A stretch of 45,056 bases of DNA, from the NCBI GenBank assembly GCA_900319705.1, contig ONPL01000005.1, positions 1 to 45,056 of the forward strand, written 5' to 3'. The position numbers and the translations under genes are program-made. Below the pieces are notes generated by a model that did not search any database, had not been told where the DNA came from, and saw nothing but the letters and a program-made list of their open reading frames with translations. Numbering within the stretch: the stretch's first letter is position 1; every line of letters begins with the position of its first letter. This document shows positions 8,675 through 18,774 of the stretch, one piece after another. The stretch comes from an uncultured Pseudomonadota bacterium (GTDB taxonomy: Bacteria > Pseudomonadota > Gammaproteobacteria > Enterobacterales > Succinivibrionaceae).

Positions 8675-9622
8675 GTGGGATTGATTATGTTTGGTGCTTC
8701 TAGAGAAAAAATTAAAAATCAGCTCAAAAATAAGAATAACAGGATATCAGATGCCTTCACTGTTGCCAATGAAATAGAAGAAAGCCTACGCAATGACAAA
8801 AAAGGAAGCAAGCTTAAACAGTTCATAACCGATTTAGCTGATGATCATCGGGATCTGCTGGCCCAGGAGGAGAATCTGAGTTCCCTCGATGGTATTAAAG
8901 ATTCTATAGACGAAGCTATTCAGAAAGTAGAGGAAGTATACAGTAACAACGCCCGAGAGATCGAAGAAATCAAGCAGGTTCTGGACAGTCTGACCACAAG
9001 CATCGTATCAATGCAGAAACTGCAGGAATCATTTATCAGCTCATTTGTCGGTCTGCGCGAACAGATGAAATCAATACGCGAATGTACAGAAATGATTTCT
9101 GATCTGTCCAATCAGACTAATCTGCTTGCACTGAATGCAACAATTGAAGCAGCACGAGCAGGAGAACATGGTCGTGGGTTCGCCGTAGTAGCCGGAGAAG
9201 TAAAAAAACTTTCCCTTGATACAGCGGAAGCTTCATCAAAAATTGACACAACTGTGGACGGATTCAATCATCAGATTGACACAATCATTACGGAAACAGA
9301 AACAAACAAGCAGATGCTTGAAGACATGTCTAATTCAACCAATAACGCCCAGAATATATTTAACAATGCAATGGAAAAAGAAAAAAATAACAGAATGTCC
9401 ATGGGCGACATTATCGGTTCAATCAACAACAATATAATCAAGCTCCAGAGCGTCGCCTCATTTCATTTGGATCTGCAGAAAACCACTGCAGAGAGCTTCA
9501 AAAAAATTGAGAATTACGTTGAAGAGAAGATGGCAAAAAACGAATACCTTGCTGATACTATCAACAACATAGAAGTTCTTAAAGATCTTCTCGACAGTGC
9601 ACTGAAAGACACCGCAAAATAA
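8675..9622 (+). CDS. Soluble methyl-accepting chemotaxis protein-like signal transducer
   Basis: About 315 residues. The highly conserved MCP hairpin tip is present at about residues 145-180: [18 protein letters not shown], then [13 protein letters not shown]. This is the CheA/CheW contact region. There is no signal peptide, membrane segment or HAMP domain, so the protein should be cytoplasmic. The first 100 residues are charged and coiled-coil-like with no sensor domain I recognise. The start is uncertain: GTG at 8675 (GAGG upstream) or ATG at 8687. No che genes are nearby, so it would signal to an array encoded elsewhere. Confidence 0.88.
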   Translation: MGLIMFGASREKIKNQLKNKNNRISDAFTVANEIEESLRNDKKGSKLKQFITDLADDHRDLLAQEENLSSLDGIKDSIDEAIQKVEEVYSNNAREIEEIKQVLDSLTTSIVSMQKLQESFISSFVGLREQMKSIRECTEMISDLSNQTNLLALNATIEAARAGEHGRGFAVVAGEVKKLSLDTAEASSKIDTTVDGFNHQIDTIITETETNKQMLEDMSNSTNNAQNIFNNAMEKEKNNRMSMGDIIGSINNNIIKLQSVASFHLDLQKTTAESFKKIENYVEEKMAKNEYLADTINNIEVLKDLLDSALKDTAK

Positions 9623-9633
9623 ACGAGAAAGAT

Positions 9634-9993
9634 TTATAGATCAGACGTGGCTGGAGGAACCATCCAGTTCAGATAAAACTCGCCATCAGGAGTATTTAAG
9701 GCTGCCAGATAATCAATCTGCTTGTTGTCAGGACTGGAGAATCTGATTTCGTACATTTGATTATGGGATTTAAACTCTTCATAATCCCTAACGCTGTCAA
9801 TCCACAACTCGTCATGTGCCTCACAGATATAAAACACATACTCCTCATTATCAAAAAAAGACGCAATGGCGCTGCGTTCTTCATCATCAAACTGATCTTT
9901 TACTACATCAAAGATCTGCTTGGCGTTTTCAAACAAAGCATCCATCTCCTCACCAAGAGTATCTTCATTAAGGTCACGTGAAAAATCGATCAT
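9634..9993 (-). CDS. Small acidic protein of unknown function
   Basis: 119 residues starting MIDFSRDLNED. The ATG at 9993 is preceded by GAGGGA at good spacing. An in-frame upstream ATG at 10038 would begin before the rplQ terminator hairpin (10013-10035) and is unlikely. The protein is strongly acidic in its first half (FDDEERSAIASFFDNEEY) and then has aromatic-rich beta-like segments. It has no signal peptide or membrane helix. It lies directly after rplQ, beyond the alpha-operon terminator and with no clear promoter, so it may depend on read-through. It converges with the chemoreceptor-like gene, 11 bases away. Confidence 0.7.
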   Translation of the reverse strand: MIDFSRDLNEDTLGEEMDALFENAKQIFDVVKDQFDDEERSAIASFFDNEEYVFYICEAHDELWIDSVRDYEEFKSHNQMYEIRFSSPDNKQIDYLAALNTPDGEFYLNWMVPPATSDL

Positions 9994-10007
9994 AAATCCC
10001 TCAGTTA

Positions 10008-10035
10008 CAAAAAGGGGATCCACAAAAGATCCCCT
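10008..10035 (-). terminator. Rho-independent terminator of the alpha operon
   Basis: Minus-strand hairpin with stem AGGGGATC/GATCCCCT (8 bp, 10013-10035), loop TTTTGTG and a following T run, about 35 bases after the rplQ stop. Confidence 0.85.
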
Positions 10036-10069
10036 CAAAGATTAACTACATATGTTCGTAACTACGTTA

Positions 10070-10474
10070 TTATTCAGCAGCCTTTTCAGCCTGTTCAGGA
10101 GCTTCTTCCTGAGGAAGAGCTTCAGTAAACTGAACATAAGCCATAGGTGCATTATCACCTGGTCTCAGACCGCACTTAAGGATACGAGTATATCCACCAG
10201 CTCTGTTAGCGAAAAGTGGAGCAATCTGGAATAATCTACCAACTGCACTCTTATCATCAAGACGAGCATAAGCAAGTCTACGGTTAGCTACAGAATCAAC
10301 TTTAGCTAATGTAATTAAAGGCTCAACTACGCGACGTAATTCTTTAGCTTTTGGCAAAGTTGTCTTGATTAAGCCATCTTTGCTACTAACTAATGCTATT
10401 GCTAAACTACGGAACAGAGCTTTTCTATTGCTGCTGTTGCGATTTAGTTGACGACCACTCATACGATGACGCAT
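10070..10474 (-). CDS. rplQ: 50S ribosomal protein L17
   Basis: 134 residues (E. coli 127). It is a large-subunit protein near the exit tunnel. It opens with the signature [20 protein letters not shown] and has the conserved [19 protein letters not shown] stretch written here as [16 protein letters not shown]. The C-terminus is a short Ala/Glu-rich extension. It is the last gene of the alpha operon, 40 bases after rpoA and followed by a terminator. Confidence 0.97.
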   Translation of the reverse strand: MRHRMSGRQLNRNSSNRKALFRSLAIALVSSKDGLIKTTLPKAKELRRVVEPLITLAKVDSVANRRLAYARLDDKSAVGRLFQIAPLFANRAGGYTRILKCGLRPGDNAPMAYVQFTEALPQEEAPEQAEKAAE

Positions 10475-10514
10475 GACATAACCCTCTTATTAAATAAAAT
10501 CTTTAAAAAACTTA

Positions 10515-11510
10515 TTAGAAACTACCTTTATCAACGATATCCTTTGGAGGCCATCCTTCGACACGCATTCCAAGAGACAGATTTCGCTGTGCGAGAACAT
10601 CCTTGATCTCAGAGAGAGACTTCTTACCAAGATTTGGAGTTCTTAACAACTCAACTTCTGTACGTTGAACCAAATCACCAATATAGTGAATAGCTTCCGC
10701 CTTCAAACAGTTAGCTGAACGAACTGTCAACTCTAAATCGTCAACAGGACGTTTTAATATATCCGGAACCTTAGGTTCTTCCGGCTCTTCAGGTTTAACT
10801 GTAAGTTTAGAGCCTAAATCTACGAAAGGCTCTAACTGGCAATACAAAATTGTAGCTGCATTACGAATTGCTTCATCTGGCTCAATAGTACCGTTGGTTT
10901 CAATTTCCATTACTAATTTATCCAGATCGGTACGTTGTTCAACACGTGCTGACTCAACATTAAATGCAATACGTACAATCGGGCTGTACACAGCGTCAAC
11001 AAGAAGATGACCGATAGCTCGATCTTCATCAATTCGAGTCTGAGCCGGCTTGTAACCGCGACCGCGCTGTACCTTAAGACGCATCTTGATCTCACTGTCT
11101 GCAGAAGTAAGATTACAGATCACGTGATCAGGATTAGCAATTTGTACATTGTCACTGCACTTAATATCACCTGCAACTACTGGTCCTGCACCTTTTTTCT
11201 CTAGAGTTAAGTATTCCTCATTCTTATCGAATAATTTTACTGCAACACCTTTTAAGTTTAAAAGAATTACTTCAATGTCTTCTTTTACACCTTCTTTAGT
11301 GGAATACTCATGCTGTACTCCATCAATCTCAGCTTCAGTAATAGCATAACCTGGCATTGAAGAAAGCAGAATTCTTCTCAGCGCATTACCGAGGGTAATG
11401 CCGAAGCCACGTTCCATAGGCTGTAAAACAACCTTTGCACAGAAAATACTATCCTTAGATACCTCAATTTCTTGATTTGGTATTAAAAAATCTGGTAAAG
11501 AACCTTGCAT
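10515..11510 (-). CDS. rpoA: DNA-directed RNA polymerase alpha subunit
   Basis: 331 residues (E. coli 329). The alpha subunit dimerises to nucleate assembly of RNA polymerase. The N-terminal domain (about 1-235) contains [20 protein letters not shown] and VQRGRGY. An acidic linker with [10 protein letters not shown] leads to the C-terminal domain (about 250-331), whose [18 protein letters not shown] and [15 protein letters not shown] segments contact UP elements and activators. It sits between rpsD and rplQ as in E. coli, so its level follows ribosomal protein synthesis. Confidence 0.98.
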   Translation of the reverse strand: MQGSLPDFLIPNQEIEVSKDSIFCAKVVLQPMERGFGITLGNALRRILLSSMPGYAITEAEIDGVQHEYSTKEGVKEDIEVILLNLKGVAVKLFDKNEEYLTLEKKGAGPVVAGDIKCSDNVQIANPDHVICNLTSADSEIKMRLKVQRGRGYKPAQTRIDEDRAIGHLLVDAVYSPIVRIAFNVESARVEQRTDLDKLVMEIETNGTIEPDEAIRNAATILYCQLEPFVDLGSKLTVKPEEPEEPKVPDILKRPVDDLELTVRSANCLKAEAIHYIGDLVQRTEVELLRTPNLGKKSLSEIKDVLAQRNLSLGMRVEGWPPKDIVDKGSF

Positions 11511-11529
11511 TATAACCTCTCTTTAAAAA

Positions 11530-12153
11530 CTACATCTTAGAATAGTATTCTACGATAAGCTGTTCCTGAATTTCTTGAGGTAATTCAGATCTGTCTGGGT
11601 TAGCCTTGTAGGTACCTGACATTTTATCTAAATCAACTTCCAACCATTCACATTTGGTTTTGCTCTGAGCCAGTTCAATAGAAGTTTTAATGCGTTCTTG
11701 ATTCTTTGCCTTTTCGCGAACAGAAATAACATCACTAGGTGAAACCTGGTATGATGGGATGTTAACTACCTTGTCGTTAACCAGAATTGCCTTGTGGCTA
11801 ACAAGCTGACGGCTTTCTGCTCTGGTAGAACCAAAACCCATTCTGTAAACCACGTTGTCAAGTCTTGCTTCAAGAAGAGTAAGAAGGTTTTCACCGGTAT
11901 TACCTTTCTTGCGGGCAGCTGTCTTATAGTAGTTACGGAACTGTCTTTCAAGAACACCGTACATGCGACGTACTTTCTGTTTTTCTCTCAACTGTGCACC
12001 GTAGTCGGTATCACGTGGCTTAACAGCACCGTGCTGACCAGGTTTGGTATCGATGTTGCACTTTGTATCAATAGAACGAACGCCTGACTTTAAAAATAAG
12101 TCGGTTCCTTCACGACGACTAAGCTTTAATTTAGGGCCTAAATATCTTGCCAT
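11530..12153 (-). CDS. rpsD: 30S ribosomal protein S4
   Basis: 207 residues (E. coli 206). S4 is a primary 16S rRNA binder that starts small-subunit assembly, and in enterobacteria it represses its own operon by binding the leader. It has the N-terminal [19 protein letters not shown] and an S4 RNA-binding domain around residues 95-155 ([20 protein letters not shown]). It ends in the standard IVEYYSK. It is 19 bases upstream of rpoA. Confidence 0.98.
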   Translation of the reverse strand: MARYLGPKLKLSRREGTDLFLKSGVRSIDTKCNIDTKPGQHGAVKPRDTDYGAQLREKQKVRRMYGVLERQFRNYYKTAARKKGNTGENLLTLLEARLDNVVYRMGFGSTRAESRQLVSHKAILVNDKVVNIPSYQVSPSDVISVREKAKNQERIKTSIELAQSKTKCEWLEVDLDKMSGTYKANPDRSELPQEIQEQLIVEYYSKM

Positions 12154-12174
12154 TTCTTATAATCTCCCAACTTA

Positions 12175-12564
12175 TTAAACGCGACGTTTCTTTGGTGGAC
12201 GGCATCCATTGTGTGGAATTGGAGTCACATCAGTAATATTAGTTATTTTATAACCAATTGCATTTAAAGCACGAATAGAAGATTCACGTCCTGGACCAGG
12301 GCCTTTAACAAGAACTTCAAGATTCTTTAAACCAAATTCTTTTGCAGCTTCACCAGCTTTCTCTGCAGCAACCTGAGCTGCGTACGGAGTTGACTTACGG
12401 GAACCGCGGAAACCAGAACCACCAGAGGTAGCCCAGGAAAGAGCATTACCCTGACGATCGGTGATAGTTATAATAGTATTGTTGAATGAAGCATGAACAT
12501 GAGCGATACCGTCGCTAACTTGCTTCTTAACACGCTTACGTGCACGAGTTTGATTAACTGCCAT
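12175..12564 (-). CDS. rpsK: 30S ribosomal protein S11
   Basis: 129 residues, as in E. coli. It is a platform protein that contacts the Shine-Dalgarno helix region. [34 protein letters not shown] and the C-terminal [13 protein letters not shown] identify it. It is the second gene of the alpha operon, 11 bases after rpsM. Confidence 0.98.
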   Translation of the reverse strand: MAVNQTRARKRVKKQVSDGIAHVHASFNNTIITITDRQGNALSWATSGGSGFRGSRKSTPYAAQVAAEKAGEAAKEFGLKNLEVLVKGPGPGRESSIRALNAIGYKITNITDVTPIPHNGCRPPKKRRV

Positions 12565-12575
12565 AATTTACTCCG

Positions 12576-12932
12576 TTACTTCTTAATTGCCTTGCGAGGA
12601 CCCTTGCGAGTGCGCGCATTAGTCTTTGTACGCTGACCACGTACAGGTAAACCACGACGATGACGAATACCGCGATAGCAACCTAAATCAACTAAACGCT
12701 TGATATTCATAGAAATTTCACGGCGCAAATCACCTTCTACAGTATAATTTGCAACTTCAGCACGAATTTTATCTAATTGTTCTTCTGATAATTCTTTTAA
12801 CTTTGTTTCTTCAGCAATAGCAACTTTAGCTAAAATATCTTTAGCGGTTGGTTTACCAATGCCGTAGATTGAAGTCAATGCAATAACTGCATGCTGATTA
12901 TCAGGAACATTAATGCCAGCTATACGGGCCAC
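12576..12932 (-). CDS. rpsM: 30S ribosomal protein S13
   Basis: 118 residues, as in E. coli. It lies in the head of the small subunit and bridges to the large subunit and the P-site tRNA. It begins [19 protein letters not shown] and has the characteristic [18 protein letters not shown]. The start codon is GTG with AGGAG nine bases upstream, the only GTG start in the ribosomal cluster. As first gene of the alpha operon, its start is where S4-type translational repression would act. Confidence 0.97.
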   Translation of the reverse strand: MARIAGINVPDNQHAVIALTSIYGIGKPTAKDILAKVAIAEETKLKELSEEQLDKIRAEVANYTVEGDLRREISMNIKRLVDLGCYRGIRHRRGLPVRGQRTKTNARTRKGPRKAIKK

Positions 12933-12963
12933 TATATTACTCCTATAAAGTACTAAAAATCAC

Positions 12964-12997
12964 GCCACCACAAAGCCCGTTACGGATACGTGGTAGC
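12964..12997 (-). promoter_or_regulatory. Alpha-operon leader hairpin, candidate S4 autoregulatory element
   Basis: In the 5' leader of rpsM, GCTACCAC pairs with GTGGTGGC (8 bp, one wobble) around an inner CCGT/ACGG, about 30 bases before the start. The position suits the S4-responsive leader known from E. coli, but I cannot confirm the pseudoknot by eye. Confidence 0.35.
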
Positions 12998-13012
12998 AAT
13001 AAGTGCACATGC

Positions 13013-13056
13013 TAAAAAAGCAGGCACGTAATTATAACGCGCCTGCTGTATTTTTT
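13013..13056 (-). terminator. Terminator after rpmJ (end of spc operon), overlapping the next promoter
   Basis: On the minus strand AGCAGGCGCG (13038-13047) pairs with CGTGCCTGCT (13019-13028), ten base pairs with one wobble, followed by six T residues. T residues also follow the hairpin on the plus strand. The loop contains the -10 box of the alpha promoter. Confidence 0.85.
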
Positions 13057-13060
13057 TCAA
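13031..13060 (-). promoter_or_regulatory. Alpha operon promoter, embedded in the spc terminator
   Basis: TTGAAA (13055-13060) and TATAAT (13031-13036) are 18 bases apart. The -10 lies in the terminator loop and the -35 just upstream of the hairpin, so a start near 13024 gives a leader of about 90 bases before rpsM. Confidence 0.7.
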
Positions 13061-13087
13061 GTTTTTTTGATCTTGATTACAAAAATA

Positions 13088-13201
13088 TTAACCCTGACGT
13101 TGTTTGTGCTTTGGATCTTGACAAATTACACGAACAACACCGTGACGTTTAATAATTTTGCAGTGACGACACATTTTTTTAACTGAAGCACCAACTTTCA
13201 T
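13088..13201 (-). CDS. rpmJ: 50S ribosomal protein L36
   Basis: 37 residues, too short for most gene callers. It begins [19 protein letters not shown] and ends DPKHKQRQG. The zinc ligands C11, C14, C27 and H32 are all present, so this is the zinc-binding L36. It follows secY by 13 bases and ends the spc operon, as in E. coli. Confidence 0.96.
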   Translation of the reverse strand: MKVGASVKKMCRHCKIIKRHGVVRVICQDPKHKQRQG

Positions 13202-13214
13202 GATTAACTCCCAA

Positions 13215-14546
13215 TTAGATTCGATTTGTAAATTTTAAATTCTGTTTTCTCATAACATCTGCATATTGATGAGAAACCTTATGAGCCATGAGCTGTGAAG
13301 TAAAGTCCATCACCACTACTACAACAATCAGCAGAGAAGTACCACCAAAGTAGAACTGAACATTCAGGAATGTCATCATAAACTGAGGGATCAAACATAC
13401 AAGTACCATGTACATGGATCCGACCAGGGTTAACCTTGTCATCACCTGATCAATGAACTTGGCTGTCTGTTCACCAGGTCTGATACCTGATATGAAAGCA
13501 CCGCTCTTCTTCAGGTTTTCACTCAGTTCTTTAGGATTGAACACTAAAGAAGTATAGAAGAAGCAGAAGAATACGATAGCGCTCGCATATAACAATTCAT
13601 ACAACGGCTGACCAGGCTGAAGAACCTGGGATACCTTGTTCACAATCTGGGCAAAAGTGCTGTCACCCTGACCAAACCATGATGCCACTGTAGCCGGGAA
13701 CATGATTATACTTGATGCAAAAATCGCAGGGATAACGCCTGACTGATTGATCTTCAGAGGCAGATGAGATGTAGGCGGAGCATACATCCTGTTTCCCTGC
13801 TGCTGTCTGGCATAGTGTACTGTAATCTTACGAAGTGCTCTTTCCATAAACACAACGAAAACTGTTACAGCAACCACAATGGCAATTATAGCAATAAGAA
13901 CGAGCACATAAGCGCCGCCTTCCTGTTTAAACTGCTCGATTGTACTGCCGATGGCAGGAGGAAGACCTGCAACAATACCAGCAAAAATTATAAGCGAAAT
14001 ACCGTTGCCGATACCTCTTTCAGTAATTTGTTCACCTAACCACATCAGGAACATTGTTCCTGTGAGTAAACTGATTGTAGTTACAAAGTAGAAGCTGAAT
14101 CCTGGATCGTCTACAACACCCTGGATCATATTAGGTAGACCTGTTGCTATACCAAAGGCCTGCACTGCACCGAGTACCAAAGTACCGTACCTGGTCAGCT
14201 GGGTTATCTTGCGACGGCCAGCTTCACCTTCTTTCTTCATTTCCTGAATGCTAGGAACCATAACTCCCAGCAACTGAACAATAATTGCAGCAGAAATGTA
14301 CGGCATAATACCAAGTGCAAACAAGGAAGCTCTAGAAAGAGCACCACCACTGAACATGTTGAATAATCCGATGATGGTACCCTTTTGTTGTTCCATAACT
14401 TCAGCAAGGCGTTGAGCATTAATTCCAGGGCACGGAATATGTGAACCGATTCGGAACACAATAAGAGCAAATACAACGAACAGCAGTCTTTGAGTCAACT
14501 CAGACATACCTTTCTTTGCATTCTCCAAACCCGGTGTTCTTGCCAT
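13215..14546 (-). CDS. secY: Protein translocase subunit SecY
   Basis: 443 residues, the same length as E. coli SecY. It forms the channel of the SecYEG inner-membrane translocon. Ten membrane helices are visible. [20 protein letters not shown] contains the plug region, [14 protein letters not shown] is the central conserved block, and the cytosolic loop with [16 protein letters not shown] is standard. The N-terminal [20 protein letters not shown] is cytosolic. It is nine bases after rplO in the spc operon. It would serve the signal-peptide proteins here, including GspD. Confidence 0.98.
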   Translation of the reverse strand: MARTPGLENAKKGMSELTQRLLFVVFALIVFRIGSHIPCPGINAQRLAEVMEQQKGTIIGLFNMFSGGALSRASLFALGIMPYISAAIIVQLLGVMVPSIQEMKKEGEAGRRKITQLTRYGTLVLGAVQAFGIATGLPNMIQGVVDDPGFSFYFVTTISLLTGTMFLMWLGEQITERGIGNGISLIIFAGIVAGLPPAIGSTIEQFKQEGGAYVLVLIAIIAIVVAVTVFVVFMERALRKITVHYARQQQGNRMYAPPTSHLPLKINQSGVIPAIFASSIIMFPATVASWFGQGDSTFAQIVNKVSQVLQPGQPLYELLYASAIVFFCFFYTSLVFNPKELSENLKKSGAFISGIRPGEQTAKFIDQVMTRLTLVGSMYMVLVCLIPQFMMTFLNVQFYFGGTSLLIVVVVVMDFTSQLMAHKVSHQYADVMRKQNLKFTNRI

Positions 14547-14555
14547 TTCCTATCC

Positions 14556-15011
14556 TTACTCTTGTTCGCCTTCTACCTTTCCACCAGCGGCTTCGATAGC
14601 AGCTTTCACACTCTTGGTTACATAGATACCGGATAAAGTGATAGCTTTCTCAACCTTGGTGTTCTTAGACATTACAATCTTAACATTCTTAAACTTGTCA
14701 GAAACAAGATCATTTTCCTTCAGAGTTGAAAGATTAATGTTGGTTTCCTGAAGTTTCAAGACTGCACTAAGCGGTAAATCTGTAGTAACAGCAGCTGTTC
14801 TAGAGAAGAAACCGAATTTAGGCAGACGGATCTTCAATGGCATCTGACCGCCTTCAAATCCGTGACGAGTACCGCCACTCTTACGAGCACCAGCACCTTT
14901 AATACCGCGACCGGAAGTCTTACCAATACCAGAACCAATACCGCGACCTACACGGGTCTTAGCAGGCTTAGAACCTGGATTAGGAGCTAATTGATTTAAA
15001 CGTAAACCCAT
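14556..15011 (-). CDS. rplO: 50S ribosomal protein L15
   Basis: 151 residues (E. coli 144). It is a late-assembly large-subunit protein. The Gly/Arg-rich N-terminal half (GRGIGSGIGKTSGRGIKGAG, then GFEGGQMPLKIRLPKFGF) is diagnostic. The C-terminal globular part is slightly longer than in E. coli. It starts three bases after rpmD. Confidence 0.97.
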   Translation of the reverse strand: MGLRLNQLAPNPGSKPAKTRVGRGIGSGIGKTSGRGIKGAGARKSGGTRHGFEGGQMPLKIRLPKFGFFSRTAAVTTDLPLSAVLKLQETNINLSTLKENDLVSDKFKNVKIVMSKNTKVEKAITLSGIYVTKSVKAAIEAAGGKVEGEQE

Positions 15012-15014
15012 TTT

Positions 15015-15197
15015 TTACTCCTCTACCTTAACCATATAATAAACTTTATTGATCATACCGCGCATAACTGGGTTATCAGCAACTTCAACTGTGTGACCGA
15101 TATGACGCAGACCTAATGCACGCAATGTAGCTTTGTGCTTTGGCAGACGGCCGATTGCGCTGCGAGTTTGAGTAACCTTAATAGTCTTTTCAGCCAT
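15015..15197 (-). CDS. rpmD: 50S ribosomal protein L30
   Basis: 60 residues (E. coli 59). [20 protein letters not shown] and the RHIGHTVEV segment identify this small two-layer protein of the large subunit. It is tightly packed between rpsE (4 bases) and rplO (3 bases). Confidence 0.96.
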   Translation of the reverse strand: MAEKTIKVTQTRSAIGRLPKHKATLRALGLRHIGHTVEVADNPVMRGMINKVYYMVKVEE

Positions 15198-15201
15198 TTT
15201 A

Positions 15202-15702
15202 CTACTCCAATATCTCTTTTACAGATAAGCCTCTCTTGCGAGCTACCTGATCAGGGGATTTCATTGATGATAAAGCTTTAACGGTGGAACGAACCACATT
15301 CACAGGGTTTGTTGAACCATAAGCTTTAGCCAGCACGTTTTCAATTCCGGCAACTTCCAGAACGGCACGCATAGCACCGCCGGCGATAATACCGGTACCT
15401 TCTGATGCAGGCTGCATGTAAACGTGAGAACCAGCGTGATCACCAGTTACTGCATGATATAAGGTTCCATTGTTAAGATTTACCTGAACCAGGTGTTTCT
15501 TAGCCTGTTCCATAGCTTTCTGAATAGCAGCAGGAACTTCATGAGCCTTACCGTAGCCGTAACCAAACTTACCGTGACCGTCACCAACAACAGTTAAAGC
15601 TGCGAATGAGAATATACGACCACCTTTAACAACCTTGGCTACGCGGTTCACCGCCACTAATTTTTCTTGCAATTCATTTGCTTGAGTATCAATTTTTGCC
15701 AT
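15202..15702 (-). CDS. rpsE: 30S ribosomal protein S5
   Basis: 166 residues (E. coli 167). S5 shapes the mRNA entry site and decoding accuracy. The N-terminal double-stranded-RNA-binding-like half includes [20 protein letters not shown] and [17 protein letters not shown]. The C-terminal half includes [18 protein letters not shown]. It lies in the spc operon between rplR and rpmD. Confidence 0.98.
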   Translation of the reverse strand: MAKIDTQANELQEKLVAVNRVAKVVKGGRIFSFAALTVVGDGHGKFGYGYGKAHEVPAAIQKAMEQAKKHLVQVNLNNGTLYHAVTGDHAGSHVYMQPASEGTGIIAGGAMRAVLEVAGIENVLAKAYGSTNPVNVVRSTVKALSSMKSPDQVARKRGLSVKEILE

Positions 15703-15719
15703 TTTATTCCTACCTTACA

Positions 15720-16067
15720 TTAGAACTGCAAACCAGCTTCGCGAGCACCTTCAGCTAAAGCTGCAACACGACCGTGATACTGGAAACCAGAACGATCGAA
15801 AGATACAGTCTTAACGTCTTTTGCAAGAGCTCTTTCTGCTACAATTTTACCAACAACCTTTGCTGCATCCTTGTTACCGGTGTATTTAACCTGTTCTTTT
15901 ACTTCTTTTTCCAAAGTAGAAGCAGCAACGATTACCTTACCATCATCGATTACCTGTGCGTAAATATGGCGTGGAGTGCGGAAAACAACTAGACGAATTG
16001 CACCCAATTCAGCCATTTTACAACGTGCCTTGAGAGCACGACGAAGACGAGAAGATTTCTTGTCCAT
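15720..16067 (-). CDS. rplR: 50S ribosomal protein L18
   Basis: 115 residues (E. coli 117). L18 binds 5S rRNA together with L5 and L25. The basic N-terminus [13 protein letters not shown] leads into [18 protein letters not shown], and the C-terminus is [19 protein letters not shown], all standard. It is nine bases after rplF. Confidence 0.97.
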   Translation of the reverse strand: MDKKSSRLRRALKARCKMAELGAIRLVVFRTPRHIYAQVIDDGKVIVAASTLEKEVKEQVKYTGNKDAAKVVGKIVAERALAKDVKTVSFDRSGFQYHGRVAALAEGAREAGLQF

Positions 16068-16076
16068 TTTTTTTCC

Positions 16077-16610
16077 TTACTTCTTCTTAGTTTCTTTGAT
16101 ACGAACAACTTCGTCAGCATATCTAACACCTTTTCCTTTATATGGTTCAGGTGCGCGGTACGCGCGAACATTTGCAGCAACCTGGCCTAAGAGAGCCTTG
16201 TCAGCACTCTTCAGGACAATTTCAGTCTGAGATGGGCACTCAACAGAAACACCCTCTGGAATAGCATATTCGATTGGGTGTGAGTAACCTAAGGCCAAAC
16301 TTAAAACGTTACCCTTAGCAGCAGCACGATAACCTACGCCGATTAAAGTAAGCTTCTTTTCGAATGGTTTAACAAGACCGGAAACGAATGAATTAACGAT
16401 AGCTCTAGCTGTACCGGCATGGGCGTCAGCCTTATCAAAACCTTCTCTAGGAGCAAAAGTAACTTCTTTATCAGAAACATTAATAACTACTGCATCATTA
16501 AAAGTTTTTGACAATGTAGCAGTCTTACCCTTTACGGTGACAGTCTGACCGTCAACCTTTACCTCTACGCCAGCAGGAATGCTGACAGGTGCTTTAGCAA
16601 CACGTGACAT
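16077..16610 (-). CDS. rplF: 50S ribosomal protein L6
   Basis: 177 residues, as in E. coli. It lies near the factor-binding site of the large subunit. It begins [17 protein letters not shown], has [20 protein letters not shown] in the middle and ends [18 protein letters not shown]. It is nine bases after rpsH. Confidence 0.98.
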   Translation of the reverse strand: MSRVAKAPVSIPAGVEVKVDGQTVTVKGKTATLSKTFNDAVVINVSDKEVTFAPREGFDKADAHAGTARAIVNSFVSGLVKPFEKKLTLIGVGYRAAAKGNVLSLALGYSHPIEYAIPEGVSVECPSQTEIVLKSADKALLGQVAANVRAYRAPEPYKGKGVRYADEVVRIKETKKK

Positions 16611-16619
16611 TTTATCCCC

Positions 16620-17012
16620 TTATGCTACGTAGCAAATAATTTCACCACCGAGCTTAGCTTTACGAGCTGCACGGTCGGTCATTAAACCCTTGGAAGTAGA
16701 TACCACTGCAATACCAAGACCGTTCTGGATCTTAGGCAGTTCATAACTTCTCTTGTATACTCTCAAACCAGGACGTGAAACGCGTTTGATCATTTCAACT
16801 ACAGGTTTGCCTTCAAAGTACTTAAGATTAATGGTTAAAACCTTCTTTACTTCGTCGGATTCTGAAAAATCAGAAATGTAACCTTCGTCTTTCAGCAACT
16901 TAGCGATTGCAGCTTTTTGCTTAGAGTAAGGCATAACAACGAATTCTTTCTGTGCGGACTGACCATTTCTGATTCGAGTCAACATATCTGCAATTGGATC
17001 TTGCATACTCAT
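16620..17012 (-). CDS. rpsH: 30S ribosomal protein S8
   Basis: 130 residues, as in E. coli. It is a primary 16S binder, and in E. coli the translational repressor of the spc operon. It begins [18 protein letters not shown]; the C-terminal [20 protein letters not shown] contains the S8 signature. It follows rpsN by 18 bases. Confidence 0.98.
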   Translation of the reverse strand: MSMQDPIADMLTRIRNGQSAQKEFVVMPYSKQKAAIAKLLKDEGYISDFSESDEVKKVLTINLKYFEGKPVVEMIKRVSRPGLRVYKRSYELPKIQNGLGIAVVSTSKGLMTDRAARKAKLGGEIICYVA

Positions 17013-17030
17013 ACGTCTTTCTCCCCTCTA

Positions 17031-17336
17031 TTACCAACTTGCTTTCTTAAGACCAGGAACCTGTCCATTCATCATCATTTCACGCAGTTTGATACGGCAC
17101 AGACCGAACTTACGTAAATTGCCATGTGGACGACCAGTGATGCTGCAACGTCTGCGGATACGGCATGGACTTGAATCTCTAGGTAAAGTTTGAAGTTTGA
17201 GACTTGCGTTCCAACGATCTTCTTCAGAAGCGTTCACATCAGAAATAATTTTTTTCAAAGCCTGACGCTTTTCAAAATATTTGTTTACTAATAACTCGCG
17301 TTTCTTTTCACGATTTACTGTAGATAATTTTGCCAT
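17031..17336 (-). CDS. rpsN: 30S ribosomal protein S14, zinc-independent form
   Basis: 101 residues, the long form without the paired zinc cysteines. [19 protein letters not shown] is the S14 signature, and the protein ends VPGLKKASW as usual. It sits between rplE and rpsH in the spc operon. Confidence 0.97.
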   Translation of the reverse strand: MAKLSTVNREKKRELLVNKYFEKRQALKKIISDVNASEEDRWNASLKLQTLPRDSSPCRIRRRCSITGRPHGNLRKFGLCRIKLREMMMNGQVPGLKKASW

Positions 17337-17345
17337 AACCTCACC

Positions 17346-17885
17346 TTACTTACGGAATGGGAAATTAAAAGCGGCTAACAGAGCACGACCTTCTTCATCG
17401 GTTCTAGCGGATGTTGTGATAGTAATATCCAAACCGCGCACCTGATCAACTTTATCATAGTCGATTTCAGGGAAAATGATCTGTTCACGAACGCCCATTG
17501 AATAGTTACCTTTACCATCAAAGGATTTGTCACTAACACCACGGAAATCACGAATACGTGGCATAGCAATACAAATCAGACGTTCTAAGAATTCCCACAT
17601 ACGTTCACCACGTAAGGTTACTTTACAACCAATAGGGTATCCTTCACGGATTTTGAAGCCTGCAACTGATTTGCGTGCTTTAGTGATTAATGGTTTCTGA
17701 CCTGAAATTGCTGCCATATCAGCTGCTGCATTTTCAAGGATCTTTTTATCAGTCAAGGCCTCGCCGACACCCATATTAAGGGTAATCTTTTCGATTCGAG
17801 GGACTTGCATGACAGTCTTGTAACCAAATTGTTTTGTCAATTTGCCGATTACTTCTTGTCTGTAAATATCATGTAGTTTCGCCAT
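17346..17885 (-). CDS. rplE: 50S ribosomal protein L5
   Basis: 179 residues, as in E. coli. L5 binds 5S rRNA and the P-site t[37 protein letters not shown] and the [19 protein letters not shown] block are diagnostic. It is 12 bases after rplX. Confidence 0.98.
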   Translation of the reverse strand: MAKLHDIYRQEVIGKLTKQFGYKTVMQVPRIEKITLNMGVGEALTDKKILENAAADMAAISGQKPLITKARKSVAGFKIREGYPIGCKVTLRGERMWEFLERLICIAMPRIRDFRGVSDKSFDGKGNYSMGVREQIIFPEIDYDKVDQVRGLDITITTSARTDEEGRALLAAFNFPFRK

Positions 17886-17897
17886 CGCTTACTCCAA

Positions 17898-18218
17898 TTA
17901 TTTTACAATTACTTTGTTATTTGACTTAAAGAAACGAACTTTCTTACCGTCTTCGTATTTAAAACCAACGCGATCTGCTTTCTGAGTTTCAGGGTTGTAA
18001 ATCGCTACATTAGAAACATCAATAGGAGCTTCCATTGTAATAATAGCACCCTCTTCCTGAGCCTGAGGATTTGCTTTCTTGTGTTTCTTTACAGTATTGA
18101 TACCTTCAACGATTACTTTATGTACATCACGAAGAACTTTGGTAACCTTACCGCGTTTACCTTTATCCTTACCAGCGATTACAATAACTTCATCATCACG
18201 GCGAATTTTTGCTGCCAT
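17898..18218 (-). CDS. rplX: 50S ribosomal protein L24
   Basis: 106 residues (E. coli 104). It is an assembly initiator with an N-terminal KOW motif ([21 protein letters not shown]). I start it at the ATG at 18218, which has AAGGAG upstream and matches the family start MAAKIRRDD; an in-frame ATG at 18257 would run into rplN. It is second in the spc operon. Confidence 0.97.
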   Translation of the reverse strand: MAAKIRRDDEVIVIAGKDKGKRGKVTKVLRDVHKVIVEGINTVKKHKKANPQAQEEGAIITMEAPIDVSNVAIYNPETQKADRVGFKYEDGKKVRFFKSNNKVIVK

Positions 18219-18228
18219 TACTAACTCC

Positions 18229-18597
18229 TTATAATACTTCTGGTGCCAATGACACAATCTTCATAAACTTATCGCCACGAAGTTCGCGAGTCACAGGTCC
18301 AAAAATACGGGTACCAATTGGTTCAAGCTGACCGTTTAATAAAACTGCAGCATTGCTATCAAATCTAATAACAGAACCATCTTGACGTCTAACGCCTTTC
18401 TTAGTGCGAACAACAACTGCAGTGCAAACATCACCCTTATTAACCTTTCCGCGAGGAATAGCTTCCTTTACAGAAACTTTAATAATATCGCCAACATTTG
18501 CATATCTACGATGTGAACCACCAAGAACCTTAATACACATTACGCTACGAGCACCTGAATTATCAGCCACATCAAGCATACTTTGCATCTGGATCAT
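18229..18597 (-). CDS. rplN: 50S ribosomal protein L14
   Basis: 122 residues (E. coli 123). It binds at the subunit interface next to L19. The start at 18597 gives the family N-terminus [20 protein letters not shown] and has AAGGA upstream. The L14 signature around [20 protein letters not shown] is intact. It is the first gene of the spc operon, separated from the S10 operon by a terminator and promoter. Confidence 0.98.
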   Translation of the reverse strand: MIQMQSMLDVADNSGARSVMCIKVLGGSHRRYANVGDIIKVSVKEAIPRGKVNKGDVCTAVVVRTKKGVRRQDGSVIRFDSNAAVLLNGQLEPIGTRIFGPVTRELRGDKFMKIVSLAPEVL

Positions 18598-18670
18598 GAA
18601 TGAATTCCTTCTATATGTACATGCTTCTTTATGAAACAATAAAACCTACCCTAAATTACAAGGGCAATGC

Positions 18671-18699
18671 ATGATAACACAATTTATGTGATATGTGTA
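18671..18699 (-). promoter_or_regulatory. Predicted spc operon promoter
   Basis: On the minus strand TACACA (18694-18699) and TATCAT (18671-18676) are 17 bases apart, and the -10 has a TG extension. The start would be near 18664, about 67 bases before rplN. It lies just after the S10-operon terminator. Confidence 0.5.
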
Positions 18700-18711
18700 G
18701 TATTTTGCAAA

Positions 18712-18748
18712 AAATAATAAAAAAAGGCATACCTATAAAGTATGCCTT
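18712..18748 (-). terminator. Rho-independent terminator after rpsQ (end of S10 operon)
   Basis: Minus-strand hairpin with stem AAGGCATAC/GTATGCCTT (9 bp, 18724-18748) and a 7-base loop, followed by seven or more T residues. Confidence 0.9.
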
Positions 18749-18774
18749 ATGAATCTTTATAAAATAAGATCTAA

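Noticed and set aside
9994..10038. Longer N-terminus for the acidic protein, starting at 10038
   Set aside because: It would start upstream of the rplQ terminator hairpin and translate through it; the ATG at 9993 has a good Shine-Dalgarno.
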